Assembly: GCF_002776525.5 (NCBI RefSeq)
Contig: NC_045434.1
Location: 114,335,159-114,399,158, forward strand
Length of the DNA: 64,000 bases
Source: Piliocolobus tephrosceles
Lineage: Eukaryota; Chordata; Mammalia; Primates; Cercopithecidae
Reading direction: 5' to 3'
Position 1 is the stretch's first letter, and each line of letters opens with the position of its first letter. Position numbers and translations under genes: made by a program. Below are positions 1-12,713 of this stretch, piece after piece. Under the pieces are notes generated by a model, which had not been told where the DNA came from, ran no database searches, and saw only the letters and a list, made by a program, of their open reading frames with translations.

Positions 1-73
1 CAAGTAATAAAAGGAAAACATGTCAATCCAGGACTCTCTACCCAGTAAAATATCTTTCAAAATAGAAGTCTAT

Positions 74-385
74 GGCTAAGTATAGTGGCTCATGCCTGTA
101 ATCCCAATAGTCTCAGAGGCTGAGGCAGGAGGATTTCTTGAAGCCATTTGTTTGAGACCAGCCTGGGCAAAAAAGCAAGACCCTGTCTTTACAAAAGAAT
201 AATTTTTAAAAATAGCCAGATGTGGTGGCACACGCCTGGAGTCTCAGCTACTTGGGAGGCTGAGGCATGAGGATTGCTTGAACCCAGGATGTCGAGGCTG
301 TAGTGAGCTATGATTGTGCCACTGCACTCCAGTCTGGGTGACAGAGTGAGACCCTGTCTCTTAAAAAAAAAAAAAAAAAAAAAAA
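74..385 (+). mobile_element. AluJ-type SINE
   Basis: Complete dimeric Alu with old-subfamily features ('gtagtgagctatgattgtgcc', 'gaccctgtctttacaaa') and a 23-A tail. It is flanked by direct repeats of 'aaatagaag' (60-68 and 391-399). Inserted into the ORF1 end of the L1. Confidence 0.92.
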
Positions 386-2087
386 TAGAAAAATAGAAGG
401 GTGAATAAAGACATTTTCAGACATACAAAACCTGAAAGAATTCATTTCCAGCAGACATGTACTACAATAAATGTTAAAGGAAATCCTTTAGGAAAAAAAA
501 AGGATAACACATGGAATTCTGGATTTAGACACAAAGGAATGAAGAGAACAAGAAATGGTAGCTATATGAGTAATTATGTAAGCTTTTATCTATTTGAAAG
601 ACAATTGTTAAAACAAAAATGATAATATATTGTGAGGTATATAAGATGTGTATATATATGTAAAATATGTGAAAACAAAACCATAAAGTCTGAGAGGGGA
701 GAAATGGAAGTACTATTGTAAGGTTGTTATATTTCATCTGAACTGGTATGATATCACCTGAATTTAGACTGTGTTAAATTATAGTTATATATTATATACT
801 CTAAAGCAATTCTAAGATAAAAAATGAAAAATGGACTAGTAAACCAACAAAGGAGATATAAAGGAATCATTTTAAAAAATCCATTAATCCAAACAAATGC
901 AGAAAAAGAGGAAAAGGGAACAATAAGAATGGGAAAAGTAGAAAATAAATAGCAAGATATTACCTTTAAGTCTAAAGATATCAATAATTACATTAAGTAT
1001 AAATAATCTAAACACTATAATTAGGATAGAGATTAAAACAAACAAACAACAACAAAAAAAAACAAGACCAGTTATACACTGCCCACGAAAAGGATGGAAA
1101 AAAATAGATCATGCTAACACTAACCCAAAGGAAGCTGGAATGATATATCAATATCAGACAAAGTAGGGTTCAGAGAAAAGACTATCACCAGAGTTAATGT
1201 AGGTTATTCAATTATAATAAGGATTTAACTGATGAAAGGAACAAAATAATTCTAATAGTTTATTCTCCCTGAAACAGAACTTTAAATTGAACGAAGCAAA
1301 ATTGACTGAAGGACAAATAAAAAGAAAATGATGGCGAGATGTTTCCATAGTCCTTTCTCAGTAACTGATAGAACAAGTAGACAGACAATCTGCAAGTTTA
1401 TAGTAGACTTGACAACACTATCTACCAGCTTGATCTTATTGGCATTTTTAAAACATTCCACCCCAAGACATCAGATTATGCATTCTTTTCATGTATACAC
1501 AGAACATTTACTAAGCCATAAAATAAGTTGAAATAAGTTTAAAATGAAGTTATACAATGTATGTTCTCTGATTATAATGAAACTACACTGAAAATTCATA
1601 ACAGAAAAATATCTGAAACATTCCCAAATATTAGGTACATAAATATATACATCTAAATAAACCACAGGTCAAATTAAATCTCAAAAAATTTCCCTTTTGA
1701 GATTTTTGAACTGACAAAATGAATCAAAATTTTTGAAACAGTACTAAAACAGTACTTAGAAAGGAAATTTATAGCACTAAATTTCAATATTATTACAGAA
1801 GAAGAAAGGCCTCAAATCAATTTCCTCAGCTTCCATCTTAAAAAAACTAGAAAACGAAGAGCATATTAAGAAGAGCAAATTAAGCCCAAAGTATGCTTAA
1901 TGAATAGCAAAGCAGAAACCAATGAAATAGACAAAAAAAATAATAATAATAATAAAAAAATCAATGAAACCAAAAGATAGTTTTTAGAGAAGATAAATTA
2001 AGTTGAATCTCTAGCTAAACTGATCTGAGAAACAAGAGAGAAGACACAAATTATCTACGTAAGGAATGAGAGAGGTGATATCACTAC

Positions 2088-2300
2088 AAATTGAGCACCT
2101 CAAATCTGAAATGCTTCAAAGTCTAAAATGTTTTTGAGGGCTGACAGGATACTCATAGGAAATACTCATTGGAGTATTTTGGATTTCAAATTAGGGATGC
2201 TGAACCATTAAGCATAGAATGCAAATATTTCAAAATAAAAAAACGTTCAAAATCTAAAAGCCTTCTGGTCCTAAGCTTTTTGGATAAGTAATACTCAGCT
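2088..2300 (+). mobile_element. Small non-autonomous DNA transposon, Tigger/MER-like
   Basis: Contains the recurring 'tctgaaatgcttcaaa', 'actcattggagtattttgg', 'ttagggatgctgaacc' and 'cttctggtcctaagc' phrases of a common non-autonomous primate element I associate with the Tc1/mariner-Tigger group. I cannot assign the subfamily. It lies exactly at the left edge of the inverted L1 block. Confidence 0.5.
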
Positions 2301-2680
2301 TGTCTTGTAAAGATCTTGTCTTGTTTTCATACCAGCGTATTACTTGCATCAGACAATGATTTAGAAAGTATTCCCTCCTCTTCAGTTTCTGGAAGAGTTT
2401 GTGTAGCATTGGTATTTCTTTCTTAAATGTTTCCTAGAATTCACTACTGATTCTAGTGAATTTGGCCCTGGGACTTTTCTCTGTGGGAAGATTTCTAACT
2501 ACAAGTTCAATTTATTTAATAGATATGAGGCTATCTGAGTTGTCTGTTTCTTTTTGAGTAAGCTTTGGTAGTTTGTATCTTTCAAAAAAATCTTGTCTAT
2601 TTTATCTAAGTTGTCAAGTTTACAGGCCTAAAATTGTTCACAATATTTCCTAATTTTCCTTTTACTAGCTATAGAATCTA
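2301..2680 (-). mobile_element. Inverted L1 ORF2 block
   Basis: Read on the minus strand this is L1 ORF2: 'KLDNLDKIDKIFLKDTNY', followed by a degraded S-P-G-P-D-G-like motif and an E-E-G-I-L-like stretch. These are the ORF2 residues missing between the plus-strand L1 parts on either side (left ends at a G-D-I-T-T motif, right resumes at R-P-I-S-L). This suggests a local inversion rather than a second insertion. Confidence 0.65.
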
Positions 2681-3399
2681 TCATGTATAGGCCAATATCC
2701 CTTATAAACATAGATGTAAACATTCAAACAAAAATTTAGCAAAATGAATTCAACAATATATAAAAAGGATAATACATGATGACTAAGTAAAGTGTATGTA
2801 TCCCAGAAGTGCAGGGTTAACATTCAACAATGAATTAATGTAATTCACCATATTAACAAACTAAGAAAGAAAAACCATATGATCAGCTCAAAAGACACAC
2901 AAAAAACATTTAGCAAAACTCAACATCCATTTCTGATAACAACTCTCAGGAAACTAGGTATGGAAGGAAACTTCCTCAGCATGATAAAGGAACACCTACA
3001 TTTAACATTTTACTTAATGGTCAAAGACTGAATGCTTTCTTTTTAATGTAAGGAACAAGAAAAGATGCTCATTCTCACCACTTCTGACTGACTGTGTAAA
3101 AAAAATCTGAAAGAATTTAAAGTAAGCTATTAGAAATAATAAGTGAATTTAGCTAGGTTGCAGTATATAAGATCAATATACAAAAATCAATTGTATTTTT
3201 AAATAGTGGTAACTATTGAAAATTATAATAAAAGCCAATAGCATTTGTATTAGCATAAAAATGAAACACTTAGGATTAAATTTGACAAAATATGTGCAAG
3301 ACCTATACAGAAATAAACAAAATTGCTGAGGCAAATTAAAGAAAATCTAAATAAATGAAGAAATATACCTTGTCCATGGGCTAGAAGACTCAATATTGT

Positions 3400-3760
3400 A
3401 AAAAGGAATGAATTAATGGCATTAGCAGCAACCTGGATGGGATTGGAGACCATTATTCTAAGTGAAGTAACTCAAGAATGGAAAACCAAATATTGTATGT
3501 TCTCAATCACAAATGGGAGCTAGGCTAGAGGATGGAAAGACATAAGAATGATACAATGGACTTTGGGAACTCGGGGGAAAGTCTGAAAGGGGGGTGAGGG
3601 ACAAAAGACTACAAATTGGGTTCAGTGTATACTGCTCGGGTGATGGGTGCACCAAAATCTCACAAATAACCACTAAAGAACTTATTCATGTAACCAAATA
3701 CCACCTGTTCCCCCAAAACCTACAGAAACAAGAAATTTTAAAAAACTCTAAAAAAAAAAA
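3400..3760 (+). mobile_element. L1P 3' end, truncated insertion
   Basis: Begins in the ORF2 C-terminus ('gcaacctggatgggattgga') and runs through a 3' UTR with 'gggtgatgggtgcaccaaaa' and 'ccacctgttcccccaaaacc' to an A-rich tail. This is the style of older L1PA/L1PB. Sequence on both sides is the host L1M ORF2, continuing directly from 'actcaatattgta' to 'tgacaattctccccaa'. Confidence 0.85.
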
Positions 3761-5284
3761 TGACAATTCTCCCCAAACTTATCAATGGATTCAATGCACT
3801 CTCAAGTAATCCTTTCCCTCAGAGAAAAGCTCAGCAGCTTCTTCTTTTTTTTTTTAGGAAATTGACAAGCTCATTCTAAAATTTACATGGAAATGTAAAG
3901 GGCTTAGAATAGCCAGAACAATTTTTACAAAGAACAAAGCTGAAAGATTAACACTACCTGATTTCAAGACTTATAAAGCTACAGTAATTAAAACAGTGTG
4001 ATACTAGTATAAAGATAGATTGGAGAATGGAATATAGCATCCAGAAATAGGCCACACATATATACACAACTGATTTTTGACAAAAATGCAAAGACACTTC
4101 AGTGGAAAAATGATAGTCTTTTCCATTAATGCTGTTAAAACAATTAGATTTTCATATAATAACTGAACTATTCATACGTCCATCGCTTACAAAAATTAAT
4201 TCAAAACTGATCATAGGCTTAAATATGAAACCTAAAACTGTATATTTTTACAAGAAAATATAGCAGAAAATCTTGGCGACCTTGGGTTAGGAAAAGGTTC
4301 CTTAGATGTGGCACCAACAGTATGATCCATAAGGAACAAACCTAGACCAACTTCTGCTCTGCAGAAGACAATGTTAAGAGAAGGAAAAGATAAATTGGGA
4401 GATCCACATACTGAAATAAAATATTTGCAAAGCATACATCTGACAAAGAATGTGCATCCAAAATACATAAAGACCTTTCTGAACTCAATAATAGGAAAAT
4501 AATCAACCCAATTTTTTAAATGAGAAAAGTTTTGAACTGACACTTCACCAATAAAGATACATGGCAAATAAGCAAATGAAAGATGTTCAATGCAATTAAA
4601 GTGCCAATTAAAATCCCAGTGAGATACCGTTACACACCTACTAAAATGTCTAAAATTAAAAAGACTGACCCTTACCAAGTTTGGTGAAGGATGCAGAGGA
4701 ACTCTCATACATTGTGAGTGGGAATGTAACATATTATAACTATGTCAGATAACAGTTTGACAGTTTCTTAAAGAGTTAAACTTATGTTTACCATATGATT
4801 CAGTCATTCTACTACTGGGTATTTACCTCAAGGAAAACATATGCCCATAAAATATTTGTACATGTATGTTCATAACAGCATCACTTGTAATCGCCAAAAA
4901 CTGGTCACAACCTAAGTGTCCATCAATAGATGAATAGATAAACAATGGAATAATACACATCAATAAAGTGGAATGAAATATGACATGAATGAATCTCAAA
5001 ATAATTATGTTGAATAAAAGAAGTAATAAAAAAGAATCATATTATATAATTCCATTTATATAAAACTCTAGAATATGCAAACTAATCTGTAAAACCAAAG
5101 TTGATTGGGAGCATGAAGAAACTTCTGGGCATAATGGAGATGTTCACTACTTAGCTTGTGGTGATGCCTTCACGGATATATACATAAGTCGAAACATATC
5201 AAATTGTACACATCAAATTTGTGCAGTTTATTGTATGTCAATTACAATTCAATAAAACTGTTTACAATATACAGACAAGGTCTT

Positions 5285-5500
5285 AGTGTCAGACTGCCTG
5301 GAATGGAATCATGACTCCACTATAGTCAGGTATCTGACTATAAACAACTTAGATAACCCCTTGAGACTCGGTTTCTTTATCTGTCACATTGGGATAACAA
5401 TGTTCCTGATATGAAGAGTAAGTGAAATAATGCACGTAAAGGACTCAGAAGAACGCTGTTACATAGGCAGTACCCAGTGAGTGCTCACTGTTAGTATGTT
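5285..5500 (+). mobile_element. MIR SINE
   Basis: Typical MIR order: 'agactgcctggaatggaatc', a decayed core, 'ggtttctttatctgtcacat', then 'gtgaaataatgcacgtaaag' and 'gcagtacccagtgagtgctc'. Confidence 0.7.
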
Positions 5501-5524
5501 ACTTCATGGTGGCTGTAATGAAGG

Positions 5525-5700
5525 AGGCAGTGAATCACAGTCAACTTAGAAGTCAAGTTCAACTTCCAGCATTTTAGGTACTGGCTGTGAAACTTTACAT
5601 AAGTTAGTCAACTTCTCTCTTTGTCAGTTTCTCTATATGTAAAATGAGGAAAGCAAGAGTACTTACCACACAGGATCATTACGCAAGAAGCTGAAATGAG
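5525..5700 (+). mobile_element. MIR SINE, second copy
   Basis: MIR core ('acataagttagtcaacttct', 'gtcagtttctctatatgtaa') in the same orientation directly behind the first MIR. The remaining 300 bases to the Alu at 6014 are A/G-rich with nothing recognised. Confidence 0.65.
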
Positions 5701-6013
5701 AAACTTGTACTAAATAATCCTGCCACCATTTTTTCTTTTTTTTAGGTAAAGAAAATAAACAAATGTGGTATTTTTGCACACCTGAGAATCACCTTTATTG
5801 CACACATTTAGATTCATGTGGGGGGAGAAGGAACAGAAGGAAGAGGGGAGAAACAGAATAAAGACAGGAGACCTAAGACATTGAAACCAGAGGTAATGAG
5901 GACACAAGAAAATCCTCCAAGAATCCTGGAGATAATGGAGACTTGAAATAGAAGAAAGGGGTTCCTATTATGTGTCAGATCGATGTTTCAGTCATCCTTA
6001 TTTAAAGTTTTTA

Positions 6014-6372
6014 GGCCGGGCACGGTGGATCATGCCTGTAATCCCAGCACTTTGGGAGGCCGAGGCAGGCAGGTCATGAGGTCAGGAGATCGAGACCATC
6101 CTGGCCAGCATGGTGAAACCCCGTCTCTACTAAAAACTACAAAAATTAGCTGGGCGTGGTGGCGGGTGCCTGTAGTCAGAGCTACTTGGGAGGCTGAGCT
6201 AGGAGAATCACTTGAACCAGGGAGGCGAAGGCTGCAGTGAGCTGAGATTGCACCACTGCACTCAAGCCTGGTGATAGAGTGAGACTCCATCTCAACAACA
6301 ACAAAAAAAACCCAAAAACAACAACAACAACAAAAAAAACAAAAACAACCAAACAAACAAAAAAACAAAAAA
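6014..6372 (+). mobile_element. AluS/Y-type SINE with long AC/A-rich tail
   Basis: Full Alu beginning ggccgggcacggtgg, with a left arm 'gaggtcaggagatcgagacc'. The tail has expanded into irregular (CAA)n and (AAAC)n. Flanking repeats resemble 'aaagttttta' (6005-6013) and 'aaagatttta' (6375-6384). The long antisense frame here is a shadow. Confidence 0.93.
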
Positions 6373-6445
6373 TAAAGATTTTAGCACAGAGTAACTACAG
6401 TAGACTAGGGACTAGGGGAAATTTGGATGACTCATATATTTGCCA

Positions 6446-6474
6446 TTTATTTATTTATTTATTTATTTATTTAG
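6446..6474 (+). repeat. (TTTA)n microsatellite
   Basis: About seven TTTA units just beyond the Alu tail. Confidence 0.95.
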
Positions 6475-6644
6475 TAGTAAAATTGCCTGTTTACAAATGA
6501 GAAAAATTGTGACATTCTAGGCTTACCATGATGCAGGATCCATAGGAATAAAGGTATTCCAGGATTTAAGAGTCACACAGAAAAATTTTCTCCTGAGGGT
6601 AAATCTGATCTTAGTTACAAATGAAGTTTTTTAGGCCATGATGA

Positions 6645-6765
6645 TAATAATTCACTCCAGAATTATTTACTGTGTATTTGACATGAACCAGGCATGCCGG
6701 TGTCAGATATTCAGAAAATTCAGTGCCCTTCTTTGAGGAGTTTCAAATCTGCATATTTCTAATTC
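6645..6765 (+). mobile_element. Possible L2 fragment
   Basis: Faint match to an L2 3' phrase ('ttatttactgtgtatttgac', 'aaccaggcatgccgg', 'ctttgaggagtttcaaatct'). Otherwise 6475-6980 holds nothing recognised. Confidence 0.35.
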
Positions 6766-6980
6766 CTATCTACATTTCTCAGGGTCTTGTATTTTAAAAA
6801 AATCAATTTCAGGCAAACATTAAGATCTGTACTTCTTCTTTGGGGCAGGCATGGGTTTACAATGGCCAAGCCTCCATTCAGGATTCAGCCCCTTTGCCTG
6901 TTATATCTGTAGGACAGTACTGATTTATCATATGGCGTGATGTCATTAAACATTTATTATGCACCCATAGTGTGCTAGGG

Positions 6981-7022
<42 letters not shown>
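6981..7022 (+). repeat. (CA)n microsatellite
   Basis: About 20 uninterrupted CA units; a likely length-polymorphic marker. Confidence 0.97.
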
Positions 7023-7026
<4 letters not shown>

Positions 7027-9245
7027 CAGATAAAAGACATTGTTCCTCTTTAGCAGCACTTTGTAAAAAATGACTAATGAATATATGCTTACTCAATAGA
7101 TCAAGCAAGCAATATACATTTTAAGAAATTTATAAATATTTAATCACGATTTTGTACAGTAACTCTGACTAAGAAACCTAGTCTTCTTGGAATACTAAAG
7201 TAAGATTTTAAATGACCAGAAATTTAAAGGTCCACAGCTTTTGTGAACAAAATGAACTGAAACATCTTGAAATGGATATTTTAGAATTATTTCATATAAT
7301 TTCTTGTACATTTTTTAGAAAAAAACTTAAAAAGCAGAGAACATCCTACATCCCTAATACATGAGTTAATTCTGCATCATTTCAGTCCAGAAATAAAATG
7401 TGGAAGATTTCATTTTATCCTAGTAGCTATATGCTAATAACTTGGGAAGAATCTGAAGCCTGACTTTCTCCTTTCGAGTACCTTTAAATATAAACACATA
7501 TACAGAGAGCTTTACAGAAATAGGAGCTTTTGTCTACAGAGCTCTAACCCAACATGCTGGCATTCTGTAGCCCTTTGGAACATCATCCTTGACTCTAAAC
7601 CCTTTTGTTCTAAAGTTAATTTTAGCTGCGAATTTCCAGGTCTCTGGAGAGAATGTGTCACAACAAACTTCACTTTGAGACAGATTTTTTGGGTCTATAT
7701 TTAATTAAAAGTGCCCTTACATCTGTTCAGTAGCCATCCTAAAAAAAGTCGTTCTGAGATATGAGTGATGACCCACAACGTCCGGTCTATATTTGTAGGT
7801 AGCATTCCATAGCAGCAACTGCCAGCTGGTGTCCTGCTCTTTTCTCTCTACTGTGCCACACTGAAAGGGAACACTTTGTTGTGTGGGAGGTCTAACATTG
7901 TGAAGATTAAATTACCTTCTGAGTGGACATGGTTACAACGCCATTAAAAATATTACTTAAGTCTCTGCTATGTTCCCCCACCACACACACACACTATCAG
8001 AGCTACCCAGGTGAGCTGTTACAGATCAACTGCTATTGTTGCATGAAATAGACATGGGTAGCAGAATCTTTATCTGTCATCAGCTTACCGGAGAGGTAGA
8101 GAAGGTAGTTTGACACAGTGGGGAATATAGTACATTTATGAACTGAAAGAAAATTGAGTTTCTGTGGAATTGCTTACTGCTGCTGGAGAAACAAAAGAGG
8201 TTAATTCCATACTGTTTAATACAGCTTTGAAAGAACATAAAATAAAATAATGCTTGAGCATAACAGTGGTATGCTTAAAATCTGCCCTCCCCCAAGCAAA
8301 ACAAACTCAATGTAGTTTCAGACCTTTAAAACAGATTTTAAATTCTTATGAATTCAGATCCTGAGGGATTATGTTAAGTAGTTGTTACAAATCATATCTC
8401 ACGCCAAGTGGCATATAGAAAAAATATGCAAAAATATGATTATGTTTCATTGAAGATACTGTCTATTCTGTATTATGACTGAATTTGAATTTTTATATTT
8501 ATAGACATCATTACATCACATATGGTAAGCGACTGTAAAATTGCATGTATAAAAATTATATTGGCTTACCTATATGCAAATGAATATATATATTCATGTG
8601 TACAGTTTTTTTTTTGTTATTATCCTTTAACTTCTTAAAAATGGGGCTGGAATCCAGTTGTTTCTTATGGGCCCTGGAGTGCCAAGAAAGATTAATGTGT
8701 ACCATCAGTAAATCATTCACCACATTGGTGACCCTTTGGTTAACTTTTTTTGTTAGGGAACATCAATATTTTTTGGACAGTTCCTAATACAGGCTGGAGT
8801 TATGGAGTTATGGTGTGAAAAAAGACAGTATCCTAGAGTTGATTTTGACCATTCTGAATGAAGTCTTCCAGGAAAGAAATCTGCTCCATAGTCTCAAACC
8901 ACATATTGGATCTCAACTGTCTTTTAAGTCAACACTTTGTAGTATAGCTGTAATGTGAGCTTCAGATACAAGGCCCCATATGTAAGTTTAAATTTTCTAA
9001 CTAGTCACATCAAAAAAAAAAAAAAGAAACAGGTGAAATTAATTTTAATAATGTATTTAATTCAATATATCCACAATGTTATTGTTTCAACATAATCATT
9101 AAAATGAATACATGACTGTGCATCCTATGAATTATTTTGTTTCCCATCAGTGTTACAAACACTACACTTTGGGAAGTACTTTTGACATAATGAAGGAGGA
9201 TTGGGAGACAAAAGGTAGATAAACAATTATGTGCATATCAGATAG
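7023..9245. other. Unique intronic sequence
   Basis: About 2.2 kb without a transposon or gene that I recognise. It contains only a short CA run (about 7983-7995) and a few A runs. Open frames are short and unconvincing. Confidence 0.6.
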
Positions 9246-9249
9246 ATAT

Positions 9250-9425
9250 GGATTGGGACTCTTGGTTCTGTATTTTACTACACAATTGACTTTAAGCAGA
9301 TAATTTCACACTTGGAACTATTCTTATCTGTAAAGGTAGAATAATACCTGATTCAGAGTAGATAAGCATTCAAAGCACTTAGTATGTTGCCTGGCACAGA
9401 ACAATTGCTCAATACATGTTAGCAG
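9250..9425 (+). mobile_element. MIR SINE
   Basis: MIR with 'gattgggactcttggttctg', 'aactattcttatctgtaaag', then 'gttgcctggcacagaacaat' and 'tgctcaatacatgttagc'. Confidence 0.78.
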
Positions 9426-9589
9426 GGAAAAAACGATGGAGATGCTTTCTTATGTATGAAACCAAGCGGTGCAGTTTTGATCAGGTCACTAAGAGCTCAT
9501 GTGAGAGTACGCTAGGTCCTTCTGAGCACATCGTAAATGGTTGCAGAAGCCCTTTGTGAAACTATATGTAAAATGTAGTGAGAAAATGC

Positions 9590-9965
9590 AATGAGTCTTT
9601 AAACCAAGTCAATTCACTCCTAGAATATATCTGAATGAAATAATTCAAATAAAACAAACAAACAAACAAAAAAACACCTTTATTATGAAGGTCTTCACTG
9701 CAGTGTAACCTATGAAAGAAATAAATGGAAAAAGCTAAAAGTTTAATAATAAGTGAATAGCTTAATAAACAAGGGAATATTGTGCTGTACCTTATTATGC
9801 AGTTAACAATGATAGCCACGAGAATTATGTAAAATTACTGAAATGATTATGGTAAATACAAATTAAAATTCAGAATACAAAATAGTAAGTATATTCTGAA
9901 AACAATTATGTAAAATATGTATGGTGTGAAAAAGGTTTGAAAGATAATTTGCAAAAATAGAAATA
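9590..9965 (+). mobile_element. Old L1 (L1M/ME) 3' part
   Basis: Degenerate L1 ORF2-end and 3' UTR order: 'caattcactcctagaatata', 'aataagtgaatagcttaata', 'gcagttaacaatgatagcca'. Includes a small (AAAC)n at 9650-9672. No coding potential. Confidence 0.6.
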
Positions 9966-10079
9966 ATTGTGTCAGGGTAAAGTGACTTAAATATGATTAC
10001 GACATATCTTCAAAAAAATAAGTGTAAACAGTTTACCCCAGAAATACTTATACATTCTTATTAGTCAGTCAAGCAAAAC

Positions 10080-10620
10080 ATTTCCCATCTACCCTATGCT
10101 CCTCTCTTCACTGGGCACAGTGCAGCATCAGAAAATAAAAAGAGACAGTTCCTTTTCCCCCAAATGTTACCTGGACCAACAACACAAAATAACTGATCAA
10201 AACAATAGAGAACAATGTAAGATAGGTAGCAATTATGTCCTATTACATCTTATTTAATAATGAAAGCATTATATATAATATCTGAGGAAATATACATGTG
10301 TATGTTGAAATGATTAAATGTTAAATTGAATTGAGCTCAGATAAGATGAAAGCAAGTGATCAATATGAAATGGTGCCTGTTGGTGGAAATGAGCCTTGAG
10401 CTAAAGTCTGAAGGAGAAGCAATCTTTATATAAATGGCAAGAGAGGATCCACATTCCACAAAGGGAAAAAGCAAATAAAAGCATGCAGTGAATAGAATTA
10501 ACCAGAAAAGAGACTGATATTATTAACAGGTTTCTTTTATTGGGGGGAAATAATAGTTGGATAATTATTATTTTTACTTAACTAATATTTATTAAGTGCT
10601 AACTATGGTTCAGATAAGGA
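10080..10620 (+). mobile_element. Probable L2 LINE fragment, degenerate
   Basis: L2-like order: a lead 'gacagttccttttcccccaa', then 'gagccttgagctaaagtctg', then 'ccacattccacaaagggaaa'. Divergent; edges uncertain. Confidence 0.5.
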
Positions 10621-11325
10621 GATGAAATTAGGCATGATGTTGAAAGCAGTTATGTTGCAGCTTAAATCATGTTTCCTGTGTATTCTAACTGATGCCTGAA
10701 TTGGACTGGATGATCCCCCCATATTCCTCATGACTATGAGACTTTGCAATGATATACTCCATGTGGCTTTCTGGCATAGAGACTACACAATTCTATAGTC
10801 TCTCCCTAGGAATATATCAAGACGCTCTTTTATTTGTACATGCAATGGGGCTTTTTTCCTTCAGAAAACCATCCAATGAATAAGCCCTGCCATTTCTCCA
10901 TCATATGTTCATGAAATTCAGGTGTGAAAATGCTTTCTTCTGAAAACTATAATTAGACTAATTCACATTTACAACATAAGGCAAAAACCTGCCTCTATTT
11001 CTTTGATTAACTTTTAAAAAGAAGAAGCAATATGAAACCCTGACCATCCATTAGACAAGATATAAAAATGTTCCTAAGAAATTCAGTCAGCCAGGCTTCT
11101 GTGTGATAAAAGCCAGTCATGGAAAGTCATGAAACGGAAGGGAGGGAAAGGGTGAGGCACCAAGACCAAACTCGAACATTTGTTCAGAATATTCTCCTGA
11201 GCTCATCCTCAAGTAATCAGTCAAAATAAAAACAGATTGTTAAGAAGGGTAGGGAAACTTTTTAAAAAATCTGAAGGTCTTGAAATCTTCATCTGCCCTT
11301 ATTCTATTTTTACTTAAATTGAAAA
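10621..11325. other. Unique intronic sequence
   Basis: No element, RNA or coding signal recognised. Confidence 0.5.
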
Positions 11326-11545
11326 TAGCATCATTTGCCTTGTGCTTTACAGTTTATAAAGTGTTTTGACATATACTCCGTGTTTAGGTTTCACAGCAAC
11401 TCTGGATTTTACAGCTGATGCAATACTCTCAGAGGCTTAGGGACCTGCCCAAACCTCTGCTTCATCAAGCAGTGGACACTGAGCACACATCTAGGTCTTC
11501 AGACTCCAAAGTTCATGGTGTTTCCACTGCACTATATCATGCACC
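11326..11545 (-). mobile_element. MIR SINE
   Basis: Reverse-orientation MIR: 'tttacagtttataaagtgtt', 'gattttacagctgatgcaat', 'agaggcttagggacctgccc', ending near 'tttccactgcactatatcat'. Confidence 0.8.
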
Positions 11546-12408
11546 TGTTCAGCTTTGGCTTCATTTGTGCTGGAATAATGCACAGGCTAATCCATGTTCC
11601 TACTTAGATTCCACCACCCCATAGTGGAGGCCACAATGAAAATTAACTAGTGAACACTTAGCTTTCCAGTAATTAAAGCAGTAGGATAACATGTAACCAA
11701 CAACCACAGGTATCTAGCATACCTCACATTAGACACCAAGTCGTAGTATTCCAAAGGAAATAAAAGGCCTCTTCTCCATAACTCTCCTAAGCTGCCAGTT
11801 AGTGCATCCAGAATTTCCACCATTTTAGTTATTCCTTTGGGCAAGGTGTAACCATCTCTTTTAAATAGCAATTATATTATTGAGGTGAAAATATCATGGC
11901 ACACAGACTTAGGAAAATTGATCAGAGAGAGAGTTCTGAGGAAAATGAGTAGAGGTTGGGGTAATTCTGATGGATGGTTTCAGGGATGAGTTCTCTTTGG
12001 ATGCCCAAGGAGATGGTGATGGTGGTACAAGAGCACAAGATGAGGGAGTGCTGGATATTAGATGAGCTTCACACTTTCTGCAATGTTGTTCAGGGCTCTC
12101 CCTGCCCTGTTCTTGTCTCTGCCATATTTAAATCAGCCTGTTCCTGCTGAGTACTCCATGGACCCTGTCAGACACGCTCTGAGATTCTACAAAATAGTGT
12201 AGCATAAGCCAAGATGCTAATTTGATATGTTACAATTATAAAGTGATCCTCAGAATTGAAATAGCAAACACTCTTTCTTCGGGTTATTGCAGCAGGAATA
12301 GCTTATCATTTCTTCCATAAAGAAGTCATTTCCTGAGTGTCAAAAATGACATCAGCTTTCAACAGGATGAGGAGGTACTGGCAGTGATTAAAATATTTGT
12401 TGTTTTCT
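11546..12408. other. Unique intronic sequence
   Basis: Nothing recognised; short open frames only. It ends in a T run (12409-12427) just before the Alu. Confidence 0.5.
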
Positions 12409-12429
12409 TTTTTTTTTTTTTTTTTTTCT

Positions 12430-12713
12430 GGCGGGGTACAGTGGCTCACGCCTGTAATCCCAGCACTTTCGGAGGCCGAGGCGGATGGATCACTTGAGGT
12501 CAGGAGTTTGAGACCAGCCTGACCAACATGCTGAAGCCTCATGTCTACTAAAAATACAGAATTAGCCGGGTGTGGTGGTGCATGCTGGCAATCCCAGCTA
12601 CTCGGGAGGCTGAGGCAGGAGAAATGATTGACCCAGGAGGCGGAGTGTGCAGTGAGCCGAGATCGCGCCATTGAACTACAGCCTGGGCAACAAGGGCGAA
12701 ACTCTGTCTCAAA
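12430..12713 (+). mobile_element. AluS-type SINE between a T run and an AT tract
   Basis: Alu body from 'ggcggggtacagtgg' to 'gaaactctgtctc', with AluS-like 'gaggtcaggagtttgagacc'. Unusually, the expected A tail is replaced by TATA sequence, and a 19-T run lies immediately before the element. Confidence 0.92.

Larger units (their letters stand above)
1..5264 (+). mobile_element. Old L1M LINE, interrupted and internally inverted
   Basis: A long, mutated L1 in sense orientation. 1-73 and 386-500 match the ORF1 C-terminus (a decayed 'KTFSDIQNLKEFISSR'-like stretch). About 500-980 is the inter-ORF spacer, ORF2 starts near 985, and sequence recognisable as endonuclease, RT and C-terminal ORF2 follows, with a 3' end near 5264 ('caattcaataaaactgttt'). 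Many stops and frameshifts: no protein is made. Insertions: Alu 74-385, a DNA transposon about 2088-2300, and an L1P tail 3400-3760. The 2301-2680 part is in reverse orientation. The antisense reading frame at 4232-4732 is a shadow of ORF2. Confidence 0.88.

Noticed and set aside
4232..4732. 166-codon minus-strand frame
   Set aside because: It lies antisense to recognisable L1 ORF2 3' sequence; no independent protein similarity.
6030..6368. 112-codon minus-strand frame and similar frames at 12306, 17092, 19513, 25232, 61697 and 63608
   Set aside because: All are translations of Alu elements.
6981..7022. Regular repeats considered as CRISPR-like arrays (also 15731-15768, 57837-57884)
   Set aside because: These are simple microsatellites without unique spacers, in a primate genome.
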